Below, in pieces: positions 33,790 through 44,830 of a DNA stretch of 64,000 nucleotides. The stretch comes from Ursus arctos (lineage: Eukaryota > Chordata > Mammalia > Carnivora > Ursidae): the NCBI RefSeq assembly GCF_023065955.2, contig NW_026623056.1, positions 86,675,256 to 86,739,255 on the forward strand, written 5' to 3'. The notes under the pieces are model-generated. The model worked only from the letters and a program-made list of their open reading frames with translations, had not been told where the DNA came from and did not search any database. The first letter of the stretch is position 1. Every line of letters starts with the position of its first letter. The position numbers were made by a program, and so were the translations under genes.

Positions 33790-33895
33790 ATCTCATTTTC
33801 TTTTTCTCTTTCTTTCTTTCTTTCTTACTTAATTAATTAATTATGTTATGTTAGTCACCATACAGTACATCATTAGTTTCTGATGTAGTGTTCTG
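33790..33895 (-). mobile_element. Tiny carnivore L1 3' fragment
   Basis: T-rich tail expanded into (TTTC)n at about 33803-33824 and (TTAA)n at 33829-33842, followed by 'atgttatgttagtcaccata', 'cagtacatcattagtttctg', 'atgtagtgttct'. That phrase is the antisense 3' end of carnivore-lineage L1 as I know it. Only about 50 bases of L1 proper remain. Confidence 0.75.
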
Positions 33896-34379
33896 GGCAG
33901 CCCAACTCCGCAGCCCCGAGGAATGAACGAGTCATTGACTCTCTCTGCTAATTCCGGGGCAGGCGCAACTGTGCAATTCAAGAGCCGGAAACAGGCATGA
34001 GGAGGTGAAAATGCAGGATGCCCAGAGTGGGGTAATTCCCCAACCCTTTCTTGACTTCCAAAAAGCTCATCTCATTTGGGACCTGCTTCACAAAACTAAA
34101 GGATGGAGGTTGGAAAGAGGGTAAGAATACAGATGAAATGAGATCACCCACAAGTTGGTAACTGCTGATGGCGAATGATAAACACACGGGAGTTCACTAG
34201 AATATTCTGTCTGCTTCCTGTATATGGGAGATTGTCTATGTTAAAGGTAAACTGTAGTCTCAAAATAGCTCCCTCGAAATATTCAGTAATCACAAAGGGA
34301 AAAACAGTAAGCCTACAGCAAAGAATCCTGGCAGACTCCACCCTAGCCTAGTGGTCAAGATCAGCATGACATAACAGGC
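33896..34379. other. Unassigned, no gene
   Basis: No recognised element. Confidence 0.35.
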
Positions 34380-34700
34380 AGACATCAGGCACCAAGACGA
34401 TGTGCCAAGAAGAGTCCATCATCCATGATATTCAACCCCCAAAGCACATGCTCAATCTGATCATGAGAAAACGTCAGTCAGACCCAAAGGTCTACATTCT
34501 ACATTCTACAGAATGTGTCAAAGTCATGAAAGTGTCAAAGTCATGAAAGACAAGGAACCACAGAGGAATTGTCACACATTGGAAGAGACCAAAGAGACAT
34601 GACAAAAAAATGCAAGGTGACATCCTGGATTGGATCTCATACAGAGAAAAGGTATCAGTGGAAAGACCAGTGAAAACCAGTGAGTTCTGCAGCACTGGTT
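34380..34700 (+). mobile_element. L1M 3' UTR fragment
   Basis: 'caatctgatcatgagaaaac', 'gtcagtcagacccaaaggtc', 'aagtcatgaaagacaaggaa', 'gaccaaagagacatgacaaa', 'gcaaggtgacatcctggatt' are the L1M 3' UTR series. A 17-bp unit (tgtcaaagtcatgaaag) is duplicated in tandem at 34516-34549. Its expected terminal part is missing and the next element begins near 34740. Confidence 0.75.
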
Positions 34701-34739
34701 AATAGCTGTCCAGAAAGGAGTTAACACAGGACCTTACAC

Positions 34740-35246
34740 TACCCTTAGAAAGGTATGCTTGCAAGGTGGTCTTTGGCTTCTGGGAACTTGAATTTTGGGA
34801 ATATTCTCACCATTTCCTAATGTATAGGGTGGCATACTGTGCCGATGCTGTCTGTTCAAACAATATAGTTTATGCTGAACATTTTCTTTCCTTCTAGGAG
34901 TCTAAAATTTTGATTGAACCAGGCGGAGGGTACCTACACGACCCGCCCCCAATAAACACCGTGAGCACTGTCTCTAATGAGCTTCTCCGCAGACAGCATC
35001 TTGTATCTGTTGTGCACTGCTCACTGCTGGAGAAATTAAGTGTGTCCTATGAGAACCCATGAGAGAAGACACTTGAAGCTTGCCCCCAGTTTCCTCCAGG
35101 CTTCACCCATACACCTTTCTCCTTTGCTGATTTTGCTTTGTATCCTCCCACTGTAATAAAGGATAGCCATGAGTAGGACTGCATGTCCTATGGGTTCTCC
35201 TAGTAAACTGGTGGGGGGGGGGTAGCCCTGGGAACCCCCAATACAA
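34740..35246 (+). mobile_element. ERV-type LTR, family not certain
   Basis: Contains 'cgcccccaataaacaccgtg', 'tgctttgtatcctcccactg', 'taataaaggatagccatgag' and a terminal 'gggaacccccaatac'. This succession (conserved purine-pyrimidine block, AATAAA, short R/U5) is typical of a mammalian ERV LTR. I cannot fix the family or the left edge. Confidence 0.5.
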
Positions 35247-35810
35247 TAACTGTACCAAGGGGAATTTCTTGCTTTTAATTTACTGTCTGTGGTTTTGTCA
35301 GATCTTAATGTAAGAGGAAGCTACGTAGGTGAATACTTTACAGAAATTCTGTTTTTGCATAATCCATAATTATCTCAAAAAATTAATTATACTTTTTCTT
35401 ACTCCACCAGTAACTCATGTCTGTGGTACAAAATTTGGAAAATACAGGAGAGCATGAAGAATAAAATAAGAATTCCTAACAACCCTCCCTTTCCAAGAAA
35501 AACAGCCAATGATTAAAAAAAAACAAAAAACGACTCTTCCCCTAATGGATTTCTCATCCACCCATCGCTCTCCCCAGAAGACAGTGGAGAAACAGTTTGG
35601 GGTGTTACTACAGTGACGGCTGTGGGGAAGCAGGGTTTAGTAAAATGAAATCAGACTTGATGGGTCTCACCAGGTTTAGTCAATACATTTCAGCTGTGGA
35701 TAAGCTGCCCCTTTACCAATAAAAAATTTCGTTTGAAATTAATGATGGAAAAGTGGAAAATAAACCAGCAGAGCATATGGGGTGCCACATAAAACAACAT
35801 TTTTTTTAAG
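35247..35810. other. Unassigned, no gene
   Basis: AT-rich, one A-rich run at 35515-35531. No element recognised. Confidence 0.35.
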
Positions 35811-35820
35811 TTGATTCCTG

Positions 35821-36026
35821 GGGCACCTGGGTGGCTCAGTCAGTTAAGCGTCATATCAGTGTGATTTGATTTCAGCTCAGGTCATGATATCAGGGTTGTG
35901 AGCTCAACCTCTGCATCGGGCTCCACGCTGGGCATGAAGCCTGCTCGGGATTCTCTCTTTCCCTCTGCCCCTCCCCCTTCCACTCTCTCTCTCCTCTCAG
36001 GGGTAAAAAAATAAAAATAAAAAAGA
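35821..36026 (+). mobile_element. CAN-SINE, older subtype
   Basis: 'gggcacctgggtggctcagt', 'agctcaggtcatgatatcag', 'gcatcgggctccacgctggg', CT-rich body, A-rich tail. Imperfect duplication ttgattcctg/ttgattcttg at 35811-35820 and 36027-36036. Confidence 0.93.
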
Positions 36027-36235
36027 TTGATTCTTGTACCAGAAAACAAGTAATGGTTCAAGACATGGTGCGGGTCTGTCAAAAGACACAGGAATTATCT
36101 TGAAGGGAAGGCCGCTGGGCCAATCTGGGAAACTATGTGCACCAAAATAAAAACATCTAATGCATTATAAGCCCTTGAACAAAATAAAAATCCACACATT
36201 TGCCCTGACATAAACAAATGAATGAAAAAAGAATA

Positions 36236-36416
36236 AGGAGTTGGCAAGTTAAGAGATCTATTTTTTTTAAGATTTTATTACTCTACACCCAATGGGGGGC
36301 TTGAACTTACAACCCCAAGATCAAGAGTTGCACACTCCACTGACTGAGCCAGCAAGGCACCCCAAGAAAAGTTACATCAAAGTGCTCAATAAAGATTTCT
36401 TAACTTGCCAACTCCT
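36236..36416. repeat. 24-bp inverted repeat enclosing a SINE
   Basis: Left arm 36236-36259 and right arm 36393-36416 are reverse complements at 23 of 24 positions (core ggagttggcaagttaag). The 133-bp loop holds the short SINE at 36262-36364. Origin unknown; see findings. Confidence 0.9.
36262..36364 (-). mobile_element. Short CAN-SINE, old
   Basis: 'ttaagattttattactctac', 'caatggggggcttgaactta', 'aagatcaagagttgcacact', 'ccactgactgagccagcaag', 'gcacccc'. It lacks the CT-rich body. No ordinary direct target duplication is visible; instead it lies inside the inverted repeat. Confidence 0.88.
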
Positions 36417-36632
36417 GCAAAACTGGGAAGTCAGCCAAAAAGGAGGGGGCCTTGGGATCTGTGAAAGAGGGGACCCCACAGAAGAGACACAGAGCACTAT
36501 CCCAGGGTGGTGGCAGAGGGGATGTCTCCAAATAACGACAGTGCAGCAGGCCTGGAGGAAGGCTGCAGGAAAGGGAAACGGAAACCAACAAATGCAGTTA
36601 AGTATTTGGTAAGTTGTGTGAAGTGTTGGCGG

Positions 36633-36650
36633 GTGTGTGTGTGTGTGTGT
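36633..36650 (+). repeat. (TG)9 microsatellite
   Basis: Short TG run followed at once by acac, giving a small palindromic junction. Confidence 0.9.
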
Positions 36651-36654
36651 ACAC

Positions 36655-37425
36655 AATTCAGTCGCTTTTAGCATAACTTCCAAGTCGTACAACCACCATT
36701 ACTATACAATTCCAGAATATTTTTATCAACTCCCCCCCAAAATAACCCCATGCCGATTAGCATTCTATCCCTGTACCCCCCAACTGCCAACCCCTGGCAA
36801 CTACCAATCTTATTATCTCTGTCGATGAGCCTATTCTGGACATTTCTTATAAATGGGATCACACAATGCGCAGCCTTCCATGACAGGCTTCCCTCACCCA
36901 GCACAAAGGTTTCAAGTCCATCCATGCTGTCCCATGGATCAGGGCTTCCTTTGTTTTCATGGCTGAATAATACCATGTTGTATGGACGGACCACATTTCA
37001 TGAACGCAGTTATCTACTGATGGGCACTGGGTTGTTTCCACCAGTGGGGCTACTATGAATAATATTGCTATAAATATCCACCCACCAGCTTCCATGTGGA
37101 TGTATGTTTCACCTCTCTTGGGTAGAGACCTAGGAGTCCAGATGCTGGGTCATATGGACACCCTATGTTTCATCTTTTGAGGAGCCGCCAGACTGTTTTG
37201 CAAAGCCACTGTCACATCTTCCATTACCATCAGCAGTGCAGGGGGTTCCGATTCCTCCACATCCTCACCGACACTTGTTACTGTGTGTCTCCTTTATGAC
37301 AGCCATCTTCGTGGGTGTGGGGTGGTATCTCCTTGAGGTTTTGATTTGCAGTTCCCTGAAGGCTAACGATGTTGAGCGCTTTTCATGTGCTTACAAACAG
37401 GTCTGTTTTCTCTCACACAAGTTTC
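36655..37425 (-). mobile_element. L1M 3' region, antisense
   Basis: 'catggctgaataataccatg', 'ctactgatgggcactgggtt', 'ctcttgggtagagacctagg', 'gctgggtcatatggacaccc', 'ttgaggagccgccagactgt' and 'ttttgatttgcagttccctg' are the reverse complement of L1 ORF2 C-terminal coding sequence and the start of the 3' UTR. Numerous stops; dead element. Confidence 0.88.
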
Positions 37426-37599
37426 TACGATTGTCTGCATTGTCTCACATCTCCCACTCTGCCCTACCAGCTCAGAAACGCTCAGCATCCGTATCTCTCA
37501 CCCTCCTGTTCTCTGGGTTCTCTCGCCTCCCAGCCACAGCCGCTGAGCCCTACAGAACCTGCAATCTCAGCTTTCAGACCTGGACGGGGATGAAAGAAA

Positions 37600-37745
37600 C
37601 TCTAATCAAGCACTTACAGGTTTGACAGACAAGACAAGGAAGCAGAGGCAGGGCCGGGTGGCTTGCCAAAGCAAAAGCAGCTCAGTGATGGATGAAGTGA
37701 AGCCCCAAGGTCTCTGGACAATTCTTTCCACCGAGCCAAGCCACA
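37600..37745 (-). mobile_element. MIR SINE remnant
   Basis: 'gacaaggaagcagaggcagg', 'gtggcttgccaaagcaaaag', 'cagctcagtgatgg' and 'ctctggacaattctttccac' follow antisense MIR order. Confidence 0.55.
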
Positions 37746-38656
37746 CCCCTAAGTCAACACTTGCCATTTCTTAACTGCCACAAATTCCCCAAATCCCACG
37801 AGCCAAAAATGCACATGCAACCATAATACGAGTGCTCATTACTCTCCCAGGCCTGATGTGACACCAGTAGAACACTAATCCTGCCCCTGGGTGTGCACGG
37901 GGAGCCGTGGCGCACGGGTGCCGGTATGACGTGGAGCTGTGTGAGGGTCTAAGGAGAGAGCGACTGACGCTACCCGGAGACATGGACGAGGCATCCAGAG
38001 TAGACAGCGGACCGAGCTTGCCCAGTGAGCATGACTCAGACAGGAAACAGTGGGGAAGACGTTTAGGCAGTGGGAATAGCACATTCAATGACCCAATTTC
38101 AGGACACAGCAGGTGTTTTAGTGAAACTGAAAGGAGTAGCAGGGTCACGGGCAGTGTCGTAGGTAGACCCAGGGCTGAAAAGAAAGATCACTGGAAAGAC
38201 AGCACCCTTGAACATCATGCAGATTTTTTTTTTTTCCAGGAAAGTTGTGAAAACTGAAAGTTACTATAAAACAACACCTAAATTCATTCAACATTCTCTT
38301 TGTATTATTTCTTCTTGGAGAAGTTTTGCTGCTTAAGACCAAATAGTGCATTTCAATCCTATACCATGGGGTTAAGAAATGCTACGGTACTTGGGGAACT
38401 CTGCTATGTGCCCCAAAGCAGTGGTCTTCAAACCTTTAGGTTGCATATCACCTTAAAAATTACAAAAAACTATGTCTCGTATATTTTTAAGTTGACATAT
38501 AAAGGTTTTCAGTAGAAGCCTGGATAGTTGCAAAGAAAGGAATTTCTGGTTTAGGGCAGAAATTGATATTTTAAATAAAACTATTATATCACTCTTTTAA
38601 ATGTATTCTAAGGAATCAAAGTACCACAAAAATGTGTTGCCCACCATCATCTACTT
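37746..38656. other. Unassigned, no gene
   Basis: A 116-codon plus-strand frame (37907-38257) and a 125-codon minus-strand frame (37771-38148) overlap each other; neither has a recognisable domain. 'gcagtggtcttcaaaccttt' near 38420 hints at a hAT end but is too short to call. Confidence 0.4.
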
Positions 38657-38672
38657 AAAAAGTACATGAACA

Positions 38673-38864
38673 GGGGCACCTGGGATGCCCAGTCGCTTCA
38701 TCATCTGCCTTCGGCTCAGGTCATGATCCCACAGTCTTGAGATCGAGTCCCGAACGGGGCTCCCTGCTTCTCCCTCTCCCTTTGCTGCTTCCCTTGCTTG
38801 TGCTCTCTCTCTCTTAGATAAATAGATAAAATATAAATAAATAAATAAATAAATAAATAAAAAT
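38673..38864 (+). mobile_element. CAN-SINE with (AAAT)n tail
   Basis: 'ggggcacctgggatgcccag', 'catctgccttcggctcaggt', 'ttgagatcgagtcccgaacg', CT-rich body, then an expanded (AAAT)n tail at about 38833-38864. Duplication aaaaagta(c/t)atgaaca at 38657-38672 and 38865-38880. Confidence 0.95.
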
Positions 38865-38880
38865 AAAAAGTATATGAACA

Positions 38881-39880
38881 AACTTCGCCGGTCAGAAATT
38901 TTTCTTTCTTTTTCTCTATTAGCAAAATTCCATTTCCCCTCCAGGATCTCATCCTAATAAAATCATCTTATGCTTAAAAGTCTTAACCTCCCTGCTTTAC
39001 TTGTCTACAACAAAAACATGTATGCAAAAATTGACTTTTTAATTGTTTTATTTCCTGTGACCATAAACCTCTAAATATTAAAATTTTTTATTATAGGCTG
39101 ATTTACAGTTATAATTATCAATAGTACAGAATTGATCAAAATATCGATGTTTCAAATTTTGATAAAAACGTCACACATAAAAACTTGGAATCCACTGGAA
39201 ATACATACGTTAAGAAATGAATGGGCCCTTCTTGGCTGGAGATTACTTACTGCTTATGAGACAGGAAACAACAGCGAGTCCTTCCTTACAATCCATTTTC
39301 ATAGATTAAACATTGGGACACCTTATTCACATACATAAGTATGGGGAAATCGAAGGAATTTCATTACAGCCTGTCAGTCAATTCTTTTAACTCCTTCCAT
39401 CCCATTTGCCAAAAACCGCACCCTTATCTTTCATCAAAGAACCTTTCTGAATGATGTCGGCTGACAGATGGGTTAGGTGCTCCTTCCATTTGGTCTAAAG
39501 AACCGGAAACCACCTGAGGTGCAAAAGGAACCGCCACCCAGTGGCACCCACTTTCTCACCTCCATATTTCACACTACGCTTCTGTTTGCCGCCCGGGGTT
39601 GCACCAGGCCCGGGCAAGCCTCCATCCATAACATAAAGGGGGAGCGGGGTGCGCGGGACGGGGGTAAAACACACCTGATGGCAAGAGTCCACACGGAGGC
39701 GGAGGGTCTCAACCCTGAACCCTCGCCACACACGGACCCCACAAAGCGCCAGTGAAAGACCACTGCTCCAAGGCACCCATCTGCAGAGCCCCGGGTCTAC
39801 CGCTCCCGGTAAACCTGGAAAGGGGGCTTTGCTCCTAGACACCAAGAGTGGACAGGGAAGTGGGGATGAAGCAAGGACAG
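38881..39880. other. Unassigned, with a CpG-containing patch
   Basis: 38881-39470 is AT-rich and empty. 39480-39830 is clearly GC-richer, with cccgggc, gagcgg and gcgcgg; see findings. Frames of up to 116 codons have no domain. Confidence 0.4.
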
Positions 39881-39894
39881 AAAAGGGTGAAAAG

Positions 39895-40091
39895 GGGGCG
39901 CCTGGGTGGCACAGTGGTTAAGCGTCTGCCTTCGGCTCAGGGAGTGATCCCGGCGTTATGGGATCGAGCCCCACGTCAGGCTCCTCCGCTGTGAGCCTGC
40001 TTCTTCCTCTCCCACTCCCCCTGCTTGTGTTCCCTCTCTCGCTGGCTGTCTCTATCTCTGTCGAATAAATAAATAAAATCTTTAAAAAAAA
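39895..40091 (+). mobile_element. CAN-SINE, young subtype
   Basis: Near-intact copy: 'ggcgcctgggtggcacagtg', 'gttaagcgtctgcc', 'ggcgttatgggatcgagccc', CT-rich body, 'aataaataaataaaatcttt' and poly(A). Perfect duplication aaaagggtgaaaag at 39881-39894 and 40092-40105. Confidence 0.97.
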
Positions 40092-40105
40092 AAAAGGGTG
40101 AAAAG

Positions 40106-41859
40106 ATAAAAAGACCAGGAAGGGCTTTAAAAAAAAAAAAAATGAGGCGAGCTCCACACATCAGAATTCTGCCACCTGCCCCATGGAAAGTACACGGACC
40201 GAAAGCGTTCACCTTCCTGGGCTATCTCCTTGCCAGCCCCTGCTTCTCCCCTCACTGCACCCCAGAATCTCTTCCGTCTTTGCACGCCGGGTTCTGTTGT
40301 TGTTCTGAAAGCAAAGGGCCATCATTTCAACCCCAGATTTTCCAAAAGAACAGTAAACGTGATAGAACGTTCTGACCATTCCATCACCACCAACCTGATA
40401 CGGTCTCATAACTCAAAATTATTCCCTATCATACGCACTTTATATGACATCAGCTACCACACAAGTTTTTAATACACAGTAAGCAGATGGCCCCAGGAAC
40501 TTCCCTTATATCTCACATCTGGTATTGTACTCCATATAAGGTGCTGAGTCCGATTTTTTAATAAAAACATGGCCTGAGCTTGTAAAAGTTCAAGTAAAAT
40601 ATACCTCTAAAACTGCTGTATTTAATTTCCAGTCATGAAAGTCTAAAATTATTGTAAAATAATACTCAACCTTTTTCATAGATCCGTTCAACAAAGCTTA
40701 AAACTACTTTCCTTTCAGAAAGGAAAAGAGCTTCATAACTAACAGCTTCTTGAATTCACATGTGCTATCTTACTTTTGTGAGCCTGAATTGTATAAATTT
40801 TATAACCTTTCAATCTGGACAAAATTAGTTTGGTTAGTAGCGCAGAGTCATAACGCACTGAAGTTTCTGGAGAGCGGAGAGCGGTAGGGGGAAGGGGATG
40901 GGGGAAGGGAAAGGCAGACATGCTGAAAACGAGATCAAATCAGTCACCTGACACTTGGAAGAAATTAATCTTCTTTTCAAAATGAAGTTTAAGAAATTCA
41001 CACTAGCAAATAAAGACATCAACAAACACACGGGTGACCATAAACGTGATCTTCTGATTAAACAACCATTTTCAGCTATGTTACCACACTTTACACGAGG
41101 GTGACGTGTAAGTGTGTCTACCAATACAGCACAAATCTGAGCTCCAACTCACAGCCGTGCAGCTGACCGGACGGACCTAAGCGGCTATGTCCGCGCTGCA
41201 TCTCCCGCTCTGGTCTATGAAAGGCGCAGTTCCTCTAATTTAGATGACTGTTCTCATGATTTGAGCAAATCCACAGCGGAAACACAGGGATCACATTCCT
41301 TCGATCATAAATTCCTCAAAAGCAATCTTGCTCTAAAGGCAGCTGGTTCTAAATCAAAAGGTAACTTTCATTTCCTTTAAATAATTCAGCTTCATCTTTA
41401 ACTATCATCTTCAACCACAGATTTTTAAATTGTTACTAAATTGGGTAACTAAGTAGAAATAAATGAGTATTAGATGCTGGCTATAAAACAAAGCCAAAAA
41501 GTTGAGTAGTTAAAAAAAAAAAGTGTTCTGCTCTAACCAATCTACTCAGTAATAAATATTTCTCCAAAGAACTTTCATCCTAGTGTTTCATTTTTCTTTT
41601 TTTGGGGGGAGGGGGGTCAGGGGAGGGTGTTGTCAACCCCCCTTGTTGTCAGAATTAAAATGCAAGAATCAGCCGACAGGCCACTGTACAGACATAGGTT
41701 CTCTCAAATTCCAAGGGCAGTTTAAGAAGAGCGATCCAGACTAAAGACACACCCCGGATCACCCAGCTCCCACGGGAGAGAAAATTGCACACGTCCATAA
41801 TGATTACTGTGATGCAGTGGGCATTGCAACACCAAATCTAAGAGCAAATGGTAGAAATC
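40106..41859. other. Unassigned, no gene; strong G-run cluster at 41604
   Basis: Contains a 9-bp perfect mirror hairpin (40708-40726) and the G-rich run at 41604-41627. No repeat family or gene recognised. Confidence 0.4.
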
Positions 41860-41990
41860 AGCTAACTATGCATTAGTAGGAAATGACTGGACAAAAAGTG
41901 GCCTATTCTTGCAGTGGAATATCATGCGGCAGCGAAAAGGAAACACTGTAACAGGTGAGTCTCCAAGATGCCTGACGAATAACAGAATAA
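41860..41990 (+). mobile_element. L1M ORF2/3' fragment
   Basis: 'gaaatgactggacaaaaagt', 'cttgcagtggaatatcatgc' and 'ggcagcgaaaaggaaacac' resemble the L1 'tacaatggaatactatgcag' region in sense orientation. Confidence 0.5.
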
Positions 41991-42760
41991 GGCAGCAGCA
42001 AAGACAGAGAGCAGTGCACCCAAATCCAGTCTCCCTTCTTCCTGACTGCCCCCTGCCTCTCCTTGCCAAAGGATGGTCAATGCGTGCCACTCCAGTCCTA
42101 TTTAAGAGAAAATCTCTGGCTCTCTATTTCCATCCTTTTGCCATTCCCACCAGCTGGCTTAGCAATGACCAGACTGACCTAGAAAGCCACATGTGAAAGA
42201 CAACAGAGCCGCTGTCAGCTTGGGTCCCTGAATGACTACAAGGAACAGAGCAGCCTAATGACCTCAGCTATTTACCCTGGACTCTCACATGAGACAGAAT
42301 GAAATGCCTTTCTTGTAAAGCCAAATTGTTGTTGGGTCTCCTGCTATATAGCAACTTAGACTTTTATCTCAATATAGAAGCACAGAGTTAGACACCTGTT
42401 ATATAATACTATATAGGAAAGTCCTTGAAGAAGACAGATGAACTCCCCCCACAGGGATTAGAGAGGTGGGAATGAGGGATGAGAAGTGCCAGGGCAAACG
42501 AAACAGGATTGGGGTGAATTTTAACATTAGTTGCAGTGTTTAATTTTATGAAAGCAAAATACATTCATGTATGACAGCTACCAATTGAAAAATGAAAACA
42601 ATCCATACAATTTTATGCTTTTCAGCACCAATGACACCTTTCCTCTAAATTCTCCACCGAGCTTGTATTTTGATCCCAACGTAACGCTAGCAAATACATG
42701 TTTCCACAAAGCATAAAGAAAATGACAACCAAAATAAAAGCTGTAATGGAGAAAGGCATC
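41991..42760. other. Unassigned, no gene
   Basis: No recognised element. Confidence 0.35.
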
Positions 42761-42777
42761 AAGAAAATATTGTTTGC

Positions 42778-42989
42778 GGGGCGCCTGGGTAGCGCAGTCG
42801 TTAAAGCGTCTGCCTTCGGCTCAGGGCGTGATCCCGGCGTACCTGGATCGAGTCCCACATCGGGCTCCTCTGCTAGGAGCCTGCTTCTTCCTCTCCCACT
42901 CCCCCTGCTGTGTTCCCTCTCTCACTGGCTGTCTCTCTGTCACATAAATAAATAAATAAAATCTTTAAAAAAAAAAAAAAAAGAAAGAA
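42778..42989 (+). mobile_element. CAN-SINE, young subtype
   Basis: 'ggggcgcctgggtagcgcag', 'cgttaaagcgtctgcc', 'ggatcgagtcccacatcggg', CT-rich body, AATAAATAAATAAAATCTTT, A-rich tail with GAAA units. Perfect 17-bp duplication aagaaaatattgtttgc at 42761-42777 and 42990-43006. Confidence 0.97.
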
Positions 42990-43006
42990 AAGAAAATATT
43001 GTTTGC

Positions 43007-44594
43007 TTGACACCCACACCCTCGAAAGGGGTGCCCAGCACAAGCAGAGAACTTTGCCTGGATGGAGTGTGGTCCTGCCTGTCTGGGGGTCTCCAGACCC
43101 TGGGAGCAGCCCATCCCCCCAGGCCAGGAGTGGCCCTGGGCTTGGCCAAGAGCTGGGGCAGAGGCCCAGGGAGGTTTATGACAGCCCCTCCTCCCTGCAA
43201 GCTGCACTTTTCTTCCCATGAAAAATGGACAGACTGGAGAGATTGTGTCTGGTCTCTGACTCCTCGGATTCATGCCTCGGCTGGAATGTTTAAGGGCAAA
43301 ATTACAACTTTTTTTTTTTTTAATGACCTGAGTCCATTTTTTAGGGGAAAGAGGTTTAATTGTAGATGAGTTTCTTCCAGCTACCCCCTGATGTGCCAGA
43401 AAAGAGATTTTCATTTTCAAATTTCATTTCTTTTCTACAGATTACCCATGTTAACTGCATTTTGTGTTTTCGAAATCTCCTTTGCCGTTAAAAAGAAAAA
43501 AAAACCAAAAAACACTGAGAACGAAACGCCACACTTAAGAAGTTTCAAGCTACTTAGAGAAAAACTACCTCTGATAATTCTCGTCTTAACCAGATTCACT
43601 TAGTCCTATTAAATCATCCACCCTGTAAGAAAGTCTTTTTCTGATACCACAGCCTTATTGTGTTAATCCTTCACTGTAAATCTGCTGACATCCTTAATCT
43701 CGTGTTTATATCGGCGGAGTTGGAACCGCAGGCTGAGAACATCCACACTCCCTCAAAGTAGCACATGAAACCCAATGCCCTTATTTTTAAAAGAAGGGAG
43801 GTCATCCCATTTGGAACTATGTTAGGAACGATTAGGGAGCCTAATTTCTGGGGGGCTAGAACAGGGCTAGGAGCAGCGGAGATCCACCTTTAAAATAAAA
43901 GCTTTGACCCCAGTCGTCTATGGCAACCCCAAACGGCAAAGAATCTGAAGACTGAAAGCTGCTTGCTGCAATTTTAAAATTAATTCCACACCAAAGCATG
44001 CGTGCCGTTCATTTAAGGTACTTCGGAAATTGATACTGAAGGACTGTCAGTGGCAGGCTCGGGCTGCTTTCATTTTGTGAGGAACACAGCCTCTGGCCGC
44101 CACCAGCCCGCGCACAAGCTCCATCTGACCACTGCGTCCCCGCGGACGTACGTCCAGGTTTCTGAATACCACAGAGGAGCGGGGGGAGGGGTGAAAGAGA
44201 AATTTCGTTAAGTTCTTATCCATGGGCCTTGTACACGGTCTCAGCAAACAGTCCCTCTCGCGGTTATTAGCCATTTGCTTATTACCTTTTATTAGTTATT
44301 ACTCACAATGATTTCCACCCAAATGGGAGCACGCTGCTCCTTCCCGTTTCCTAAAATATCTGCCCAGAAAATAGTTCATGAATAATGTAAAAACTAAACT
44401 ATCAAGAAAGAGAAAGAAGGCGCATTACTCCCTGTGTCTTCATTCAGTCAGTTGTTGGCAAACGTGCTCTATTTGGAGATACCAGGGTTTTCCTCTCAGT
44501 CTCCTCCCGGAGGTCACTGTTTAGGAATCGGAGTTGAAAGTGTTCCTCAAAATCTTAAGGATGGGGGGGTGGGTTGCTTCACAATAAAATATAC
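43007..44594. other. Unassigned, no gene
   Basis: 43020-43290 is GC-rich with overlapping frames on both strands (up to 151 codons on the minus strand). They have no domain and the 151-codon frame ends in poly-Phe from a T-run. 43660-44400 is repeat-free by eye. Confidence 0.4.
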
Positions 44595-44612
44595 CATTAG
44601 GAAAAATATCTT

Positions 44613-44812
44613 TTTTCAAAAAAAAAAAAAAAGATTTATTTATTTGAAAGAGAGAGCACACGCGAGCACAAGGAGGGTGAGGGGCAGAGGGAGAGAGAAT
44701 CTCTAACTCAACCGTGGAGCCGGACTCGGGGTTCTAACCCACAATGCTGAGCTGATGACCTGAGCCAAAATTAAGAGTTGGACACTTCACCGACTCAGCC
44801 ACCCAGGCGCCC
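44613..44812 (-). mobile_element. CAN-SINE with abnormal T-run tail
   Basis: GA-rich body, 'gtggagccggactcggggtt', 'tgctgagctgatgacctgag', 'gactcagccacccaggcgcc'. Perfect 18-bp duplication cattaggaaaaatatctt at 44595-44612 and 44813-44830. On the plus strand the tail region is a 15-base A-run (44618-44632) where a T-run is expected. Confidence 0.95.
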
Positions 44813-44830
44813 CATTAGGAAAAATATCTT

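Noticed and set aside
42965..43420. 151-codon minus-strand open frame
   Set aside because: Ends in poly-Phe from the SINE-side T-run and overlaps frames on the other strand; no domain.
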